A stretch of 64,000 bases of DNA from Achromobacter xylosoxidans (GTDB lineage Bacteria; Pseudomonadota; Gammaproteobacteria; Burkholderiales; Burkholderiaceae_B): contig NZ_MTLG01000052.1 of the NCBI RefSeq assembly GCF_002192695.1, positions 124,001-188,000 of the forward strand. Direction: 5' to 3'. Each line of letters opens with the position of its first letter. The first letter of the stretch is position 1. The notes beneath the pieces were generated by a model that had not been told where the DNA came from, did no database searches, and saw only the letters and a program-made list of their open reading frames with translations. The position numbers and the translations under genes are program-made. Below are positions 25,497-33,927 of this stretch, piece after piece.

Positions 25497-26486
25497 ATGA
25501 AAAAGATCTATACCAAACTGGCCGGCGCGGCGGCGGTGCTGGCGTGCATCGCCAGCGGAACGGCCCAGGCCCAGGCCGGCGCCTATCCGGCCAAGCCGGT
25601 GCGGCTGGTCGTGGGCTACGCGCCGGGCGGCACCACCGACATCAGCGCGCGCATGATCGCCGACGTGCTGGGCAAGGAATTCGGCCAGACCTTCGTGGTG
25701 GAGAACAAGCCCGGCGCCAACAGCAATATCGGCGCCGAGTCGGTCGCCCGTTCGGCGCCCGACGGCTACACCCTGTTCGTCGGATCGATTTCCACCGCGA
25801 TCAACCAGTCGCTCTATTCAAAGATGTCCTATGATGCGCTCAAGGACCTGGACGCGGTTGCCCTGTTGAACGTGGTGCCCAACATCCTGGCCGTCAACGC
25901 CAGCGTGCCGGTCAAGTCGGTGCAGGAATACATCGCCTACGCCAAGAAGAATCCCGGCAAGCTCACCTGCGCCTCGCCCGGCAACGGCTCGTCCGCCCAC
26001 CTGGGCTGCGAACTCTTCAAGATGAAGACCGGCATCGACATCCTGCACGTCCCGTACCGCGGCAGCGGCCCGGCCGTGGCCGACCTGCTGGGCGGCCAGG
26101 TGGACTCCATCTTCGACAACCTGCCGCCGCTGCTGCCGCATGTGCGCGCCGGCAAGCTGACCGGCCTGGCCGTCACCACCGCCAGCCGCGTGCCGTTCGC
26201 CCCGGAAATTCCCACCATCGCCGAATCCGGCGTGGAGGGCTTCGACGTGGCGGCCTGGTTCGGCGTGTATGCGCCGGCCGGCACCCCGCCCGAAATCGTC
26301 CAGAAGGTCAACGCCGCCATCAACAAGGCCCTGACTTCCGACGCCGCGCTAGCCGCCAGCTACCAAACCAACGGCTTCCTGATGCCCCCGCCGCCCAACA
26401 CGCCGCAAGCGTTCAAGGCCTTCATGGAAAGCGAAACCCGCAAGTGGGGCGAAGTCGTCAAGGCGACCAACCTGCAGATCAACTGA
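25497..26486 (+). CDS. Bug-family periplasmic receptor (tripartite tricarboxylate type)
   Basis: The product of 329 residues has a signal peptide (1 to about 26) and the Bug/TctC fold, with YAPGGTTDISAR, VVENKPGANSNIGAE and VPYRGSGPAVADLLGGQ. It binds a small carboxylate. AGGAGG stands ahead of the ATG. No TctA/TctB membrane genes are near, as is usual for this expanded family. It is probably co-expressed with the upstream HglS-like and oxidase genes. Confidence 0.93.
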   Translation: MKKIYTKLAGAAAVLACIASGTAQAQAGAYPAKPVRLVVGYAPGGTTDISARMIADVLGKEFGQTFVVENKPGANSNIGAESVARSAPDGYTLFVGSISTAINQSLYSKMSYDALKDLDAVALLNVVPNILAVNASVPVKSVQEYIAYAKKNPGKLTCASPGNGSSAHLGCELFKMKTGIDILHVPYRGSGPAVADLLGGQVDSIFDNLPPLLPHVRAGKLTGLAVTTASRVPFAPEIPTIAESGVEGFDVAAWFGVYAPAGTPPEIVQKVNAAINKALTSDAALAASYQTNGFLMPPPPNTPQAFKAFMESETRKWGEVVKATNLQIN

Positions 26487-26643
26487 TAGGCCGGGGGAGG
26501 AGCCGTCCATGGCCCCTCTGGAGAGTTCTTGGGGACGGATTGGTGGCGTTCCGGCGACACAACAGCACGGAACCACCCGATTCCCAATTTGCGTGATAGA
26601 ATGTTCGACTTTCCAGGAAAGCACGCTTTTCTGGCTGAAGTTA

Positions 26644-26728
26644 GCCGACGTGGTGAAATTGGTAGACACGCTATCTTGAGGGGGTAGTGGCGAAAGCTGT
26701 GCGAGTTCGAGTCTCGCCGTCGGCACCA
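26644..26728 (+). tRNA. tRNA-Leu(GAG)
   Basis: An 85-base class II tRNA. Acceptor GCCGACG pairs with CGTCGGC, and the CCA end is encoded. The anticodon arm CTATC-TTGAGGG-GGTAG gives anticodon GAG. The T loop is GTTCGAGTC. Confidence 0.96.
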
Positions 26729-26761
26729 AGAATTTGTTCCGGGCCATCCCTGGAAATACAC

Positions 26762-26798
26762 AAAACCCGCATTTCTCGTCAGAGAGTGCGGGTTTTTT
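26762..26798 (+). terminator. Rho-independent terminator after tRNA-Leu
   Basis: AAAACCCGCA pairs with TGCGGGTTTT, with an inner TCTC/GAGA extension, and is followed by T residues. It may also serve the opposing Bug gene. Confidence 0.88.
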
Positions 26799-26819
26799 GT
26801 TGCGGTCGGCCTGATGCGC

Positions 26820-27797
26820 CTATTGAGGTTCCAGGCCCGCCTGCTTGACGATGCCGCCCCAGCGCGGCAACTCCTGGCGCAGCATGGCCTCAAAGCCTTC
26901 TGGGGTGGTCGTGTGGGCCACGACTCCCAGTCCCTCCAGTTTCTCGATGACCTCTTTGTCCTGAAGCACGGCATTGAATACGCTGTTCAGCTTCTGGACC
27001 ACTGTGGGCGATGCTCCCTTGGGCAGCAGGAAACCGATCCAGACGTGGGCCGGCACGGTGCCGAAGCCGCTTTCCTTCATGGTCGGCACTTGCGGAAACA
27101 GCTTGAGACGCTGTTCCGAACCGATAGCCAGCGCCTTCAATTTTCCGGAACTGACAAACGCCTGCACCGCCGGCACGGTGTCGAAGGCGACGTCGACCTG
27201 TCCTGCCAGCAGGTCGGTCATGGCGCGCGCGCTACCGGGGTACGGGATGTGTTCAATGCGCAGTCCGTTCTGGAACTTCAGCGTTTCCATCGCCAGGTTG
27301 GATGAAGTGCCTGTGCCCGGGCTGGCGTAGTTCAGCTTGCCGGGGTTCTGCTTGGCGTAGGCGACCAGGCCGGCTATGTCGTTGAACGGCATGCCGGGGC
27401 GGGCCACCAGCACCAGAGGCAGATCCGCCACCTGGCCGACCGGGGTGAAGTCGTCCGGGGTCTTGTAGTTCACTGTCTTGTACAGGAAGTGATTGGTGAC
27501 CGCGGCCCCGGTTGCGGCAATCGTCAGCGTATAGCCGTCCGGCGCTTGGCGCACGAATGACGATAGCAGCACGCTGCCGCCCTGACCGGGCTTGTTTTCC
27601 ACGATCACGGGCTGGCCTAACCGGGGTGCGGCGCGCTCGGCCAGCATGCGGGCCACGGTATCGGTGGCCTGGCCTGGCGGGAAGCCGAGCTGCAGCGTGA
27701 TTGGTTTGTGCGGATAGTCATCCTGGGCCGCATGCGCGGCCAGCGGCGCCGCGGCGATGCTCGCGGCCATGATGAGGCGGGCTGCCGATAGCTTCAT
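26820..27797 (-). CDS. Bug-family periplasmic receptor
   Basis: The product of 325 residues has a signal peptide cleaved near AAHAAQ and Bug motifs FPPGQATDTVAR, VIVENKPGQGGS and IPYPGSARAMTDLLAGQ. It follows the MaoC gene by 39 bases in a short minus-strand operon divergent from the SDR operon, so it is the likely receptor for the acid degraded by this cluster. Confidence 0.93.
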   Translation of the reverse strand: MKLSAARLIMAASIAAAPLAAHAAQDDYPHKPITLQLGFPPGQATDTVARMLAERAAPRLGQPVIVENKPGQGGSVLLSSFVRQAPDGYTLTIAATGAAVTNHFLYKTVNYKTPDDFTPVGQVADLPLVLVARPGMPFNDIAGLVAYAKQNPGKLNYASPGTGTSSNLAMETLKFQNGLRIEHIPYPGSARAMTDLLAGQVDVAFDTVPAVQAFVSSGKLKALAIGSEQRLKLFPQVPTMKESGFGTVPAHVWIGFLLPKGASPTVVQKLNSVFNAVLQDKEVIEKLEGLGVVAHTTTPEGFEAMLRQELPRWGGIVKQAGLEPQ

Positions 27798-27836
27798 GTT
27801 GTCTCTCTCCTGTGCGCTGGCTTGAGCGCTTTTTCG

Positions 27837-28322
27837 TTATTCGGTCGGGCGTTTCTTCAGCAGGTAGGTCTGGGTTCCATCCATTACGGTTTCGCCGCGC
27901 TGGTTCACCACGCGGGTCGCCATGCGGACAGTGCCGGTGCTGCGGCCGGGCTTGAGTTCCACGATTTCCAGCGAGCTGTACAGGGTGTCGCCCACGTAGA
28001 CGGGGCCGAGGAAGCGCGAGCTTTGCTCAATGAAGCCCTTCATCGACGCTTCGGTCATGTGCGGAAACAGCCCTGCGCCCGCAGCTGTCTGGATCGCCAC
28101 CTGGAAACCGTGGGCCAGCATGTGCGGCATGCCGTTGGCGCGGCAGTACTCGATGTCGTAGTGAATGGGGTGGTTGTCGCCGCTGGCCAGCTGGAACGCG
28201 GCGAACAGGGCGTCGGTCATCGTGCGCGAGGGTAGGACAAAGCGTTCGCCAATCTTGAAATCGTCGAAATAGCGTTGCTCGCACATCTGGTGGGAAGTGG
28301 GGTCGAAGCCTGTGTTCGGCAT
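27837..28322 (-). CDS. MaoC-like hot-dog dehydratase
   Basis: The product is 161 residues, a single hot-dog domain with ASGDNHPIHYD (the MaoC/R-hydratase catalytic Asp and His) and FLGPVYVGDTLYSSLEI. It probably hydrates an enoyl-CoA. The ATG at 28322 has GGAG upstream and begins the conserved domain. It is the first gene of the maoC-Bug operon. Confidence 0.88.
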   Translation of the reverse strand: MPNTGFDPTSHQMCEQRYFDDFKIGERFVLPSRTMTDALFAAFQLASGDNHPIHYDIEYCRANGMPHMLAHGFQVAIQTAAGAGLFPHMTEASMKGFIEQSSRFLGPVYVGDTLYSSLEIVELKPGRSTGTVRMATRVVNQRGETVMDGTQTYLLKKRPTE

Positions 28323-28360
28323 TGCTCGTGTCTCCTGTCCTTGAGGTTGAAAGCGAGGCC

Positions 28361-28389
28361 AATGTACATTACGAAAATTGTTTCCGCAA
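28361..28389 (-). promoter_or_regulatory. maoC promoter with overlapping operator
   Basis: On the minus strand, TTGCGG (28389-28384) and TACATT (28366-28361) are 17 bases apart. An imperfect palindrome, ACGAAAATTGTTTCCGC (28371-28387, plus strand), overlaps the -35 and spacer. It shares TTGCGGAAA with the divergent promoter. Confidence 0.6.
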
Positions 28390-28468
28390 TTAGCCAAATG
28401 AATTTCTATGGGAGAAGTTGCCCAGGGCTTTTCTCTAATTGCAGAGGAAATGAGCTTTCGGATATATT

Positions 28469-28497
28469 TGCGGAAATTATTTCTGCATTTTTTAAAT
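28469..28497 (+). promoter_or_regulatory. SDR operon promoter with overlapping operator
   Basis: TTGCGG (28469-28474) and TTAAAT (28492-28497) are spaced by 17 bases. The palindrome GCGGAAATTATTTCTGC (28470-28486, 7 of 8 pairs match) overlaps the -35. Its layout mirrors the maoC promoter, as expected for one regulator, probably the IclR protein at 33.9 kb. Confidence 0.62.
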
Positions 28498-28564
28498 GCC
28501 GCGTACGATCGGATGCAGACAGCAATGCGGCGGCATCGAACAACACACGAGACTGGAGACCTGG

Positions 28565-29311
28565 ATGGATTTGGGATTGGATGGGAAAGTGGCCGTCGTC
28601 ACGGGCGGTGGAAGCGGTATCGGCGCCGCGATATGCGCGCAGCTGGCCCGTGAAGGCGCCGCGGTCGTCGTGGCCGACATCAACGGCCAGGCGGCCCAGG
28701 CTCAGGCGGACGAGCTGGTTCGCGCAGGCGGGCGCGCCCATGCCTGCCAAGTGGATGTCACTGACGAGGCTTCCGTGCTCAAGCTTTTCGAGCGCGCTGG
28801 CGCCGAGTACGGAGGCGTGGACATCCTGGTGAACAACGCCGGCTTCACTCGCGATATGCGCATCACCAAGATGGGCCTCGAAGACTGGGACAGCGTGGTC
28901 GACGTCATTCTCAAGGGCGCCTTCCTGTGCACCCGCGAAGCCGCGCGGCATTTCGCCCAGAAGCACTGGGGGCGTGTCATCAACATCTCATCGCGCGCCC
29001 ACCTGGGGAATCCCGGCCAAGCCAATTATTCAGCCGCGAAGGCCGGCCTTATCGGCTTTACGCGCGCCATGGCTCTGGAGCACGGCCGCTACAACGTAAC
29101 GGTCAATGCCGTGGCGCCGGGCATCATCGACACCGAGGCAGTGCGGCGGCTGCCGCACTACGAAAAAATCCGAGAGGCGGCTCAGACGACGACGCCCATC
29201 CCCCGTATCGGCCATGTGAATGACGTGGCCAGCGTCGTCACGTTCCTGGCGTCCGAGCCCGCGGGCTACCTGACCGGGGATGTCATCCATGTCACTGGCG
29301 GCCGCTACTGA
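28565..29311 (+). CDS. Short-chain dehydrogenase/reductase
   Basis: The product of 248 residues has the NAD(P) motif TGGGSGIG, NNAG and the catalytic Tyr-x-x-x-Lys in YSAAKAGL; the preceding Ser is in ISSRAHLG. The likely role is 3-hydroxyacyl-CoA (FabG-like) oxidation in the IclR-controlled pathway. ATG 28565 is preceded by GGAG. It is the first gene of the plus-strand operon. Confidence 0.93.
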   Translation: MDLGLDGKVAVVTGGGSGIGAAICAQLAREGAAVVVADINGQAAQAQADELVRAGGRAHACQVDVTDEASVLKLFERAGAEYGGVDILVNNAGFTRDMRITKMGLEDWDSVVDVILKGAFLCTREAARHFAQKHWGRVINISSRAHLGNPGQANYSAAKAGLIGFTRAMALEHGRYNVTVNAVAPGIIDTEAVRRLPHYEKIREAAQTTTPIPRIGHVNDVASVVTFLASEPAGYLTGDVIHVTGGRY

Positions 29312-29332
29312 ACGGCCCGGGGGGAACACACC

Positions 29333-30529
29333 ATGTCCATCAAACCTCTCACGGGCATACGCATCCTGGATTTCAGCAAGGTGCTGGCCGGCCCCATCTG
29401 CACCCAGGCATTGCAAGACCTGGGCGCCGAAGTCATCAAGGTGGAAGCGCGGGATGTCGGCGACGACACGCGCGGCTGGCCTCCCTTCCGCAATGGCGAA
29501 GGCGCGGTTTTCCACTATGCCAACCGGGGCAAGCGCAGCATCGCGCTGGACCTGAGATCCGCCGAGGCCCTGGCGGTAGTGCGCAAACTGGTCGAAAGCG
29601 CCGACGTGATCGTCGAGAGCTTCGGCCCGGGCGTGGCCGAACGGCTGAAGATCGACTTCGAGACCTTGTCCGCCATCAATCCGCGGCTGGTGTATTGCAG
29701 TATTTCTGGCTACGGACGCAGCGGTCCGCTGGCGCACGGCAAGGGCTATGACATGATTCTGCAAGCCTTCGTCGGCATGTGCTCGATCATGGGCGAGCAG
29801 GGCAGCGGTCCGGTGCGCGCACCCTTTTCGCCGGTGGATCAGGGCACTGGCATGCAGGCCACCAGCGCCATCCTGGCCGCATTGATGCAGCGCAGCCAGA
29901 CTGGCGAAGGATGCCACATCGAAGCCTCCCTGTTCGAAACCGGCATGGCCTTTCTGGGCTACATGTTCCAGAGTTTCTGGGAGCGGGGCACCGAACCGCA
30001 GCGCTTTGGTTGTGCTCACGAATCTCTCTGCCCCTACGAGGCCTACCAGGCGCGTGACAAGAAAATCCTGATTGGTGTCGCCAGCGAAGCCTTGTGGCGG
30101 CGCTTGTGCGACGTGTTGGGCCTGGACGGCATGCGGGACGATCCGCGTTTCGAAAGCAATGCCATGCGCGTGCAGAACCGCAGCCTGGTCGCGCAATGCC
30201 TGAACGAGGTGTTGGCGAGGGAGGACGCGGCCCATTGGCAGGACTTGCTGACGGAAAACGGCATCCCGGGCGCGCAGATCAATACATTTGCCGATGCGTT
30301 GAACCACCCTCATACCCTGGCCAGCGGCATTCTGGTGGACGTGGACAGCGAGCGCCACGGTCCCATGCGCACTGTCGGACAGCCGGTCAAATTCAATGGC
30401 CAGCGCAGTATCGCCAACGCGCCGGCGCCTGCCCACGGCGAACATACGCGCGCCATCCTGGATGAGCTGGGATACGCCGACGAACAGATCGAAGCCCTGC
30501 GCCAGCGTGGCGTGGTCAAGCTGGCCTGA
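29333..30529 (+). CDS. CaiB/BaiF-family CoA-transferase
   Basis: The product of 398 residues is a class III CoA-transferase. The N-terminal LDFSKVLAGPICTQALQDLG and DVVxVE-like segments and the catalytic Asp in SPVDQGTGM are present. It would move CoA from a donor to the pathway acid. It lies 21 bases after the SDR gene. Confidence 0.92.
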   Translation: MSIKPLTGIRILDFSKVLAGPICTQALQDLGAEVIKVEARDVGDDTRGWPPFRNGEGAVFHYANRGKRSIALDLRSAEALAVVRKLVESADVIVESFGPGVAERLKIDFETLSAINPRLVYCSISGYGRSGPLAHGKGYDMILQAFVGMCSIMGEQGSGPVRAPFSPVDQGTGMQATSAILAALMQRSQTGEGCHIEASLFETGMAFLGYMFQSFWERGTEPQRFGCAHESLCPYEAYQARDKKILIGVASEALWRRLCDVLGLDGMRDDPRFESNAMRVQNRSLVAQCLNEVLAREDAAHWQDLLTENGIPGAQINTFADALNHPHTLASGILVDVDSERHGPMRTVGQPVKFNGQRSIANAPAPAHGEHTRAILDELGYADEQIEALRQRGVVKLA

Positions 30530-30556
30530 CCGGCCAATCAAAGAATAGAGAGAGAC

Positions 30557-31810
30557 ATGAGCGAGACGTATATTGTCGGCATAGGCATGACGCCGCTGGG
30601 CAAGCATCTGGGCCTGAGCGTGAAACAGTTGTCGGCTATGGCCGTGGACCAGGCGCTGCAGGACGTCGGATTGGAACGCGAGGCCATCGAGGCCGCCTGG
30701 TTTTGCAATACGCGCCAGGGCGCGCTGGAGGGCCAGCACGGCGTGCGCGGGCAATGTTCGCTGCGCGCCTATGGCTTCCAAGGCATTGCCATCTTCAATA
30801 CCGACAACGCCTGCGCCAGTTCGAGCTCGGGCTTGATGCAGGCCCACGCCGCGGTCAAGGCAGGGCTGTACGACGTCGCCCTGGTCGTGGGCGCGGAAAA
30901 AATGAACTACCCCGAAAAGCGCCAACAGATGTTCGAGGCCTTCAAGGGCAGCTGGGACCGGGATCTGGCCGAGCAACACATGGAGGCCTTGCTGGCCATG
31001 GGCGAAGGCATGGCGCTGCCGCCCGAAGCGCTGGCCGATGCGGGCGAGCGCTCGGTCTTCATGGACATCTATGCCGCGCAGGCGCGTTTCCACATGAAGA
31101 CCTTCGGTACCACGCAACGCCAGATTGCCGCCGTGGCCGCCAAGAACCACTGGCATTCGCAATTCAACCCGCTGGCTCAATACCGCACCCCCATGACAGT
31201 GGAGGAAGTGCTGGCCGACAAGCTGGTCGCCTGGCCCATGACCCGCTCGATGTGCGCACCCATGAGCGACGGAGCCGCCGCCCTGGTCGTCGTGTCCGAG
31301 AAAGCGCTCAAGCGCCTGGACGCCCGCCGGGCGGTGAGGATCCGCGGCATCGCGGTGAGCAGCGGCTCGCAGCGTACCGCCGAACAGGTCGATCGCCACT
31401 TGACCCGGGTTGCGGCCTGGCGCGCCTACGAGGCCGCGGGCGTCGGTCCGCAGGACATCTCATTGGCCGAACTTCATGACGCATCGGCCATCGCCGAGAT
31501 CCTGCACAGCGAGAATTGCGGCTTTTGCGACTATGGCGACGGCGGCGCGCTGGTCGAAAGCGGTGCGACACGCCTGGGCGGGCGCTTGCCGCTGAACGTA
31601 TCCGGCGGCCTGCTTTCCAAGGGGCATCCCATTGGCGCCACCGGCGCCATACAGGTGCACGAGATCGTGACGCAGCTGCGCGGCGAGGCGGGCCAGCGCC
31701 AGGTGGCAGGCAATCCGCGCCTGGGCATGACCGAGAACGGCGGGGGCTTCTACGGGCTCGAAGAAGCCGCTTGCGTGGTCGGCATCTTCGAAGCGCCGTC
31801 GCGCCAGTAA
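30557..31810 (+). CDS. Thiolase (SCP-x / lipid-transfer type)
   Basis: The product of 417 residues has the acyl-accepting Cys86 in DNACASSSSG and SKGHPIGATG with the catalytic His. The C-terminal ENGGG loop is of the lipid-transfer/SCP-x thiolase group rather than the usual CGGGG-type loop. It probably cleaves a branched 3-oxoacyl-CoA. The operon position supports the last step of beta-oxidation. Confidence 0.92.
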   Translation: MSETYIVGIGMTPLGKHLGLSVKQLSAMAVDQALQDVGLEREAIEAAWFCNTRQGALEGQHGVRGQCSLRAYGFQGIAIFNTDNACASSSSGLMQAHAAVKAGLYDVALVVGAEKMNYPEKRQQMFEAFKGSWDRDLAEQHMEALLAMGEGMALPPEALADAGERSVFMDIYAAQARFHMKTFGTTQRQIAAVAAKNHWHSQFNPLAQYRTPMTVEEVLADKLVAWPMTRSMCAPMSDGAAALVVVSEKALKRLDARRAVRIRGIAVSSGSQRTAEQVDRHLTRVAAWRAYEAAGVGPQDISLAELHDASAIAEILHSENCGFCDYGDGGALVESGATRLGGRLPLNVSGGLLSKGHPIGATGAIQVHEIVTQLRGEAGQRQVAGNPRLGMTENGGGFYGLEEAACVVGIFEAPSRQ

Positions 31811-31834
31811 GGCGCTGCCCACAGGAGCCACGCG

Positions 31835-32695
31835 ATGCCCATCGACCGTGAACTGCTATTGAATTGGACCATCCCCGACGTCCGCCATGCCTATACTGAG
31901 CGCGACACCATGCTGTACGCGCTGGGCCTGGGGGTTGGGGACAATCCGCAATCCTCCCAGGCCATGCGCTTCGCCTTCGAGCGCGATCTGCTTGCCTTGC
32001 CCACCATGGCGGTGGTGCTGGGTTACCCAGGGCTATGGATGCGCGATCCCGGGCTCGGCCTGCAATGGCACAAGATGCTGCACAGCGAGCAAGGCATGGC
32101 GCTTTACCGGCCGCTGCCCACGGCCGGTACGGTGATCGGCCGTACCCGTGTCACCGATGTGTACGATCGCGGGCCCGAGAAGGGCGCGGTCGTGCATACC
32201 CGGCGCGACGTCGTCGACGCGACGACGGACGAACTGCTGTGCAGCCTGTTCGTCACGTCCGTGCTGCGCGCCGACGGCGGCTTTGGCGGGCCGCCGCCGC
32301 CGGCGCGCCACAGCGCGGCCATGCCTGAGCGCGTTCCCGACTACGTGCGGGATCAGGCCATCCTGCCGCAGGCCGCCTTCATCTATCGTCTATCGGGCGA
32401 CTACAACCCTCTGCACGTGGATCCGCAACTGGCGGCGGACGCAGGTTTCAAGGCACCCATACTGCATGGCCTGTGCACGTTCGGCATGGCCGGCCGCGCC
32501 TTGCTCGACGCAGTCTGCGGCAACGAGCCGCGACGCTTGCAGTCCATGGATGTGCGCTTCTCCGCGCCGGTATACCCGGGGGAAACGTTGCGCACGGAAA
32601 TCTGGATCGACCGTGGCTCGGCGGTGTTCCGCAGCAGTGCGCTGGAGCGCGGCACTGTCGTCCTGAACCACGGCAGGGCCGGGCTGGAGGCCTGA
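31835..32695 (+). CDS. MaoC-like enoyl-CoA hydratase 2 (MFE-2 type)
   Basis: The product of 286 residues is a double hot-dog protein. The N-terminal half is non-catalytic. The C-terminal half has the hydratase-2 motif YRLSGDYNPLHVDP and ILHGLCTFG. It hydrates trans-2-enoyl-CoA to the (R)-3-hydroxy form, as in peroxisomal MFE-2. It lies 24 bases after the thiolase, with AGGAG before its ATG. Confidence 0.9.
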   Translation: MPIDRELLLNWTIPDVRHAYTERDTMLYALGLGVGDNPQSSQAMRFAFERDLLALPTMAVVLGYPGLWMRDPGLGLQWHKMLHSEQGMALYRPLPTAGTVIGRTRVTDVYDRGPEKGAVVHTRRDVVDATTDELLCSLFVTSVLRADGGFGGPPPPARHSAAMPERVPDYVRDQAILPQAAFIYRLSGDYNPLHVDPQLAADAGFKAPILHGLCTFGMAGRALLDAVCGNEPRRLQSMDVRFSAPVYPGETLRTEIWIDRGSAVFRSSALERGTVVLNHGRAGLEA

Positions 32696-32720
32696 AATGA
32701 CATTGAACAAGGAGAAAGCA

Positions 32721-33872
32721 ATGGGTCCCTTGGCAGGACTGAAAGTGGTGGAGTTCCCGGCCATCGGCCCGGTTCCGATGTGCGGCATGCTGCTCGCCGA
32801 TCTTGGCGCTACCGTCATACGGCTGGAGCGGCAGCAACCGGCGACTGACCTGGGTGTGGAACGTCCGCTCAAGTACAACTTGCTGCTGCGCAACCGGCCC
32901 AGCATCAGCATAGACCTGAAGACGACCGACGGTGCGCGCTTCGCCATGGAGCTGCTCGACTCCGCCGACGCGCTGCTCGAAGGCTTCCGGCCCGGCACCA
33001 TGGAGCGCATGGGTTTTGGACCGGAAGCCTGCCTGGCCCGTAACCCGCGCCTGGTGTACGGCCGCATGACCGGATGGGGGCAGACCGGCCCCTACGCCGC
33101 CATGGCCGGCCACGACCTCAACTACATCGCCCTGACCGGCGCGCTTGACGCCATCGGCCGCAAGGGTCAGCCGCCCACGCCGCCCTTGAACCTGGTGGGT
33201 GACTTTGGCGGCGGCGCGCTGTACCTGGCCCTGGGGGTCATGGCAGCGGTCTACACCGTGCGCAGCGGCGGCGCGGGCCAGGTGGTCGACGCGGCCATGG
33301 TGGACGGGGCCGCGTCGCTCATGACTCCGTTCTTCGGCATGGCGGCGGCCGGACTGCTCAATCCCGAGCGCGGCACCAATGTCCTGGATTCCGGCGCGCC
33401 GTACTACGACGTCTATCGCTGCGCTGACGGCAAGTACCTTTCCGTTGCACCCATTGAAACCCGCTTCCGGAAGACCTTCTTCGACAAGCTTGGGCTTGGC
33501 AGCGATATCCAGGCGGGCGATCCGCGCGCCGGCTGGGAAGCCTTGCGCGAGCAGATCGCGGCGCGCATAGCGTCCCGCACACAGGAGCAATGGTGCGCAG
33601 TCTTCGACGGCACCGACGCCTGCGTTGCTCCAGTCTTGTCCATTGCCGAGGCTCCCCTGCACCCTCACACCCGGAGCCGTGCCACGTTCATCGACGTGGA
33701 CGGCGTTTCCCAGCCCGCGCCGGCTCCGCGCTTCAGTGGCACGCCCAGCGCCACGCCTCGTCCGCCCGAACCCGTCAACAGCAGCTACGAACAATGTTTG
33801 CGCGCGTGGGGCTGGCCGGATACGGCGATTTCCCATTGGCGCGGGAACCCTGCAGTCGGCCCTGCTGCGTAG
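32721..33872 (+). CDS. Alpha-methylacyl-CoA racemase-like CaiB-family protein
   Basis: The product of 383 residues falls in the CaiB superfamily but has AMACR features: LNLVGDFGGGALYLALG with the catalytic Asp, and GHDLNYIALTG. It should epimerise 2-methylacyl-CoA. AAGGAG ends six bases before ATG 32721, so that start is preferred over an ATG at 32697. With hydratase-2 and the lipid-transfer thiolase it points to oxidation of 2-methyl-branched acyl-CoA. Confidence 0.88.
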   Translation: MGPLAGLKVVEFPAIGPVPMCGMLLADLGATVIRLERQQPATDLGVERPLKYNLLLRNRPSISIDLKTTDGARFAMELLDSADALLEGFRPGTMERMGFGPEACLARNPRLVYGRMTGWGQTGPYAAMAGHDLNYIALTGALDAIGRKGQPPTPPLNLVGDFGGGALYLALGVMAAVYTVRSGGAGQVVDAAMVDGAASLMTPFFGMAAAGLLNPERGTNVLDSGAPYYDVYRCADGKYLSVAPIETRFRKTFFDKLGLGSDIQAGDPRAGWEALREQIAARIASRTQEQWCAVFDGTDACVAPVLSIAEAPLHPHTRSRATFIDVDGVSQPAPAPRFSGTPSATPRPPEPVNSSYEQCLRAWGWPDTAISHWRGNPAVGPAA

Positions 33873-33927
33873 GCTCGGCCGCCCAACCCGTCTGCTAGAC
33901 TCATATGCCTGAATCCGGAATTTCCCC

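Noticed and set aside
26644..26728. tRNA-Leu as an integrase attachment site with a duplicated 3' end
   Set aside because: No integrase gene and no second copy of the tRNA 3' end was seen at the edges of the neighbouring blocks.
29030..31399. 789-codon minus-strand frame opposite the CoA-transferase and thiolase genes
   Set aside because: It spans two well-supported plus-strand genes and reads as low-information His/Arg/Gly-rich sequence.
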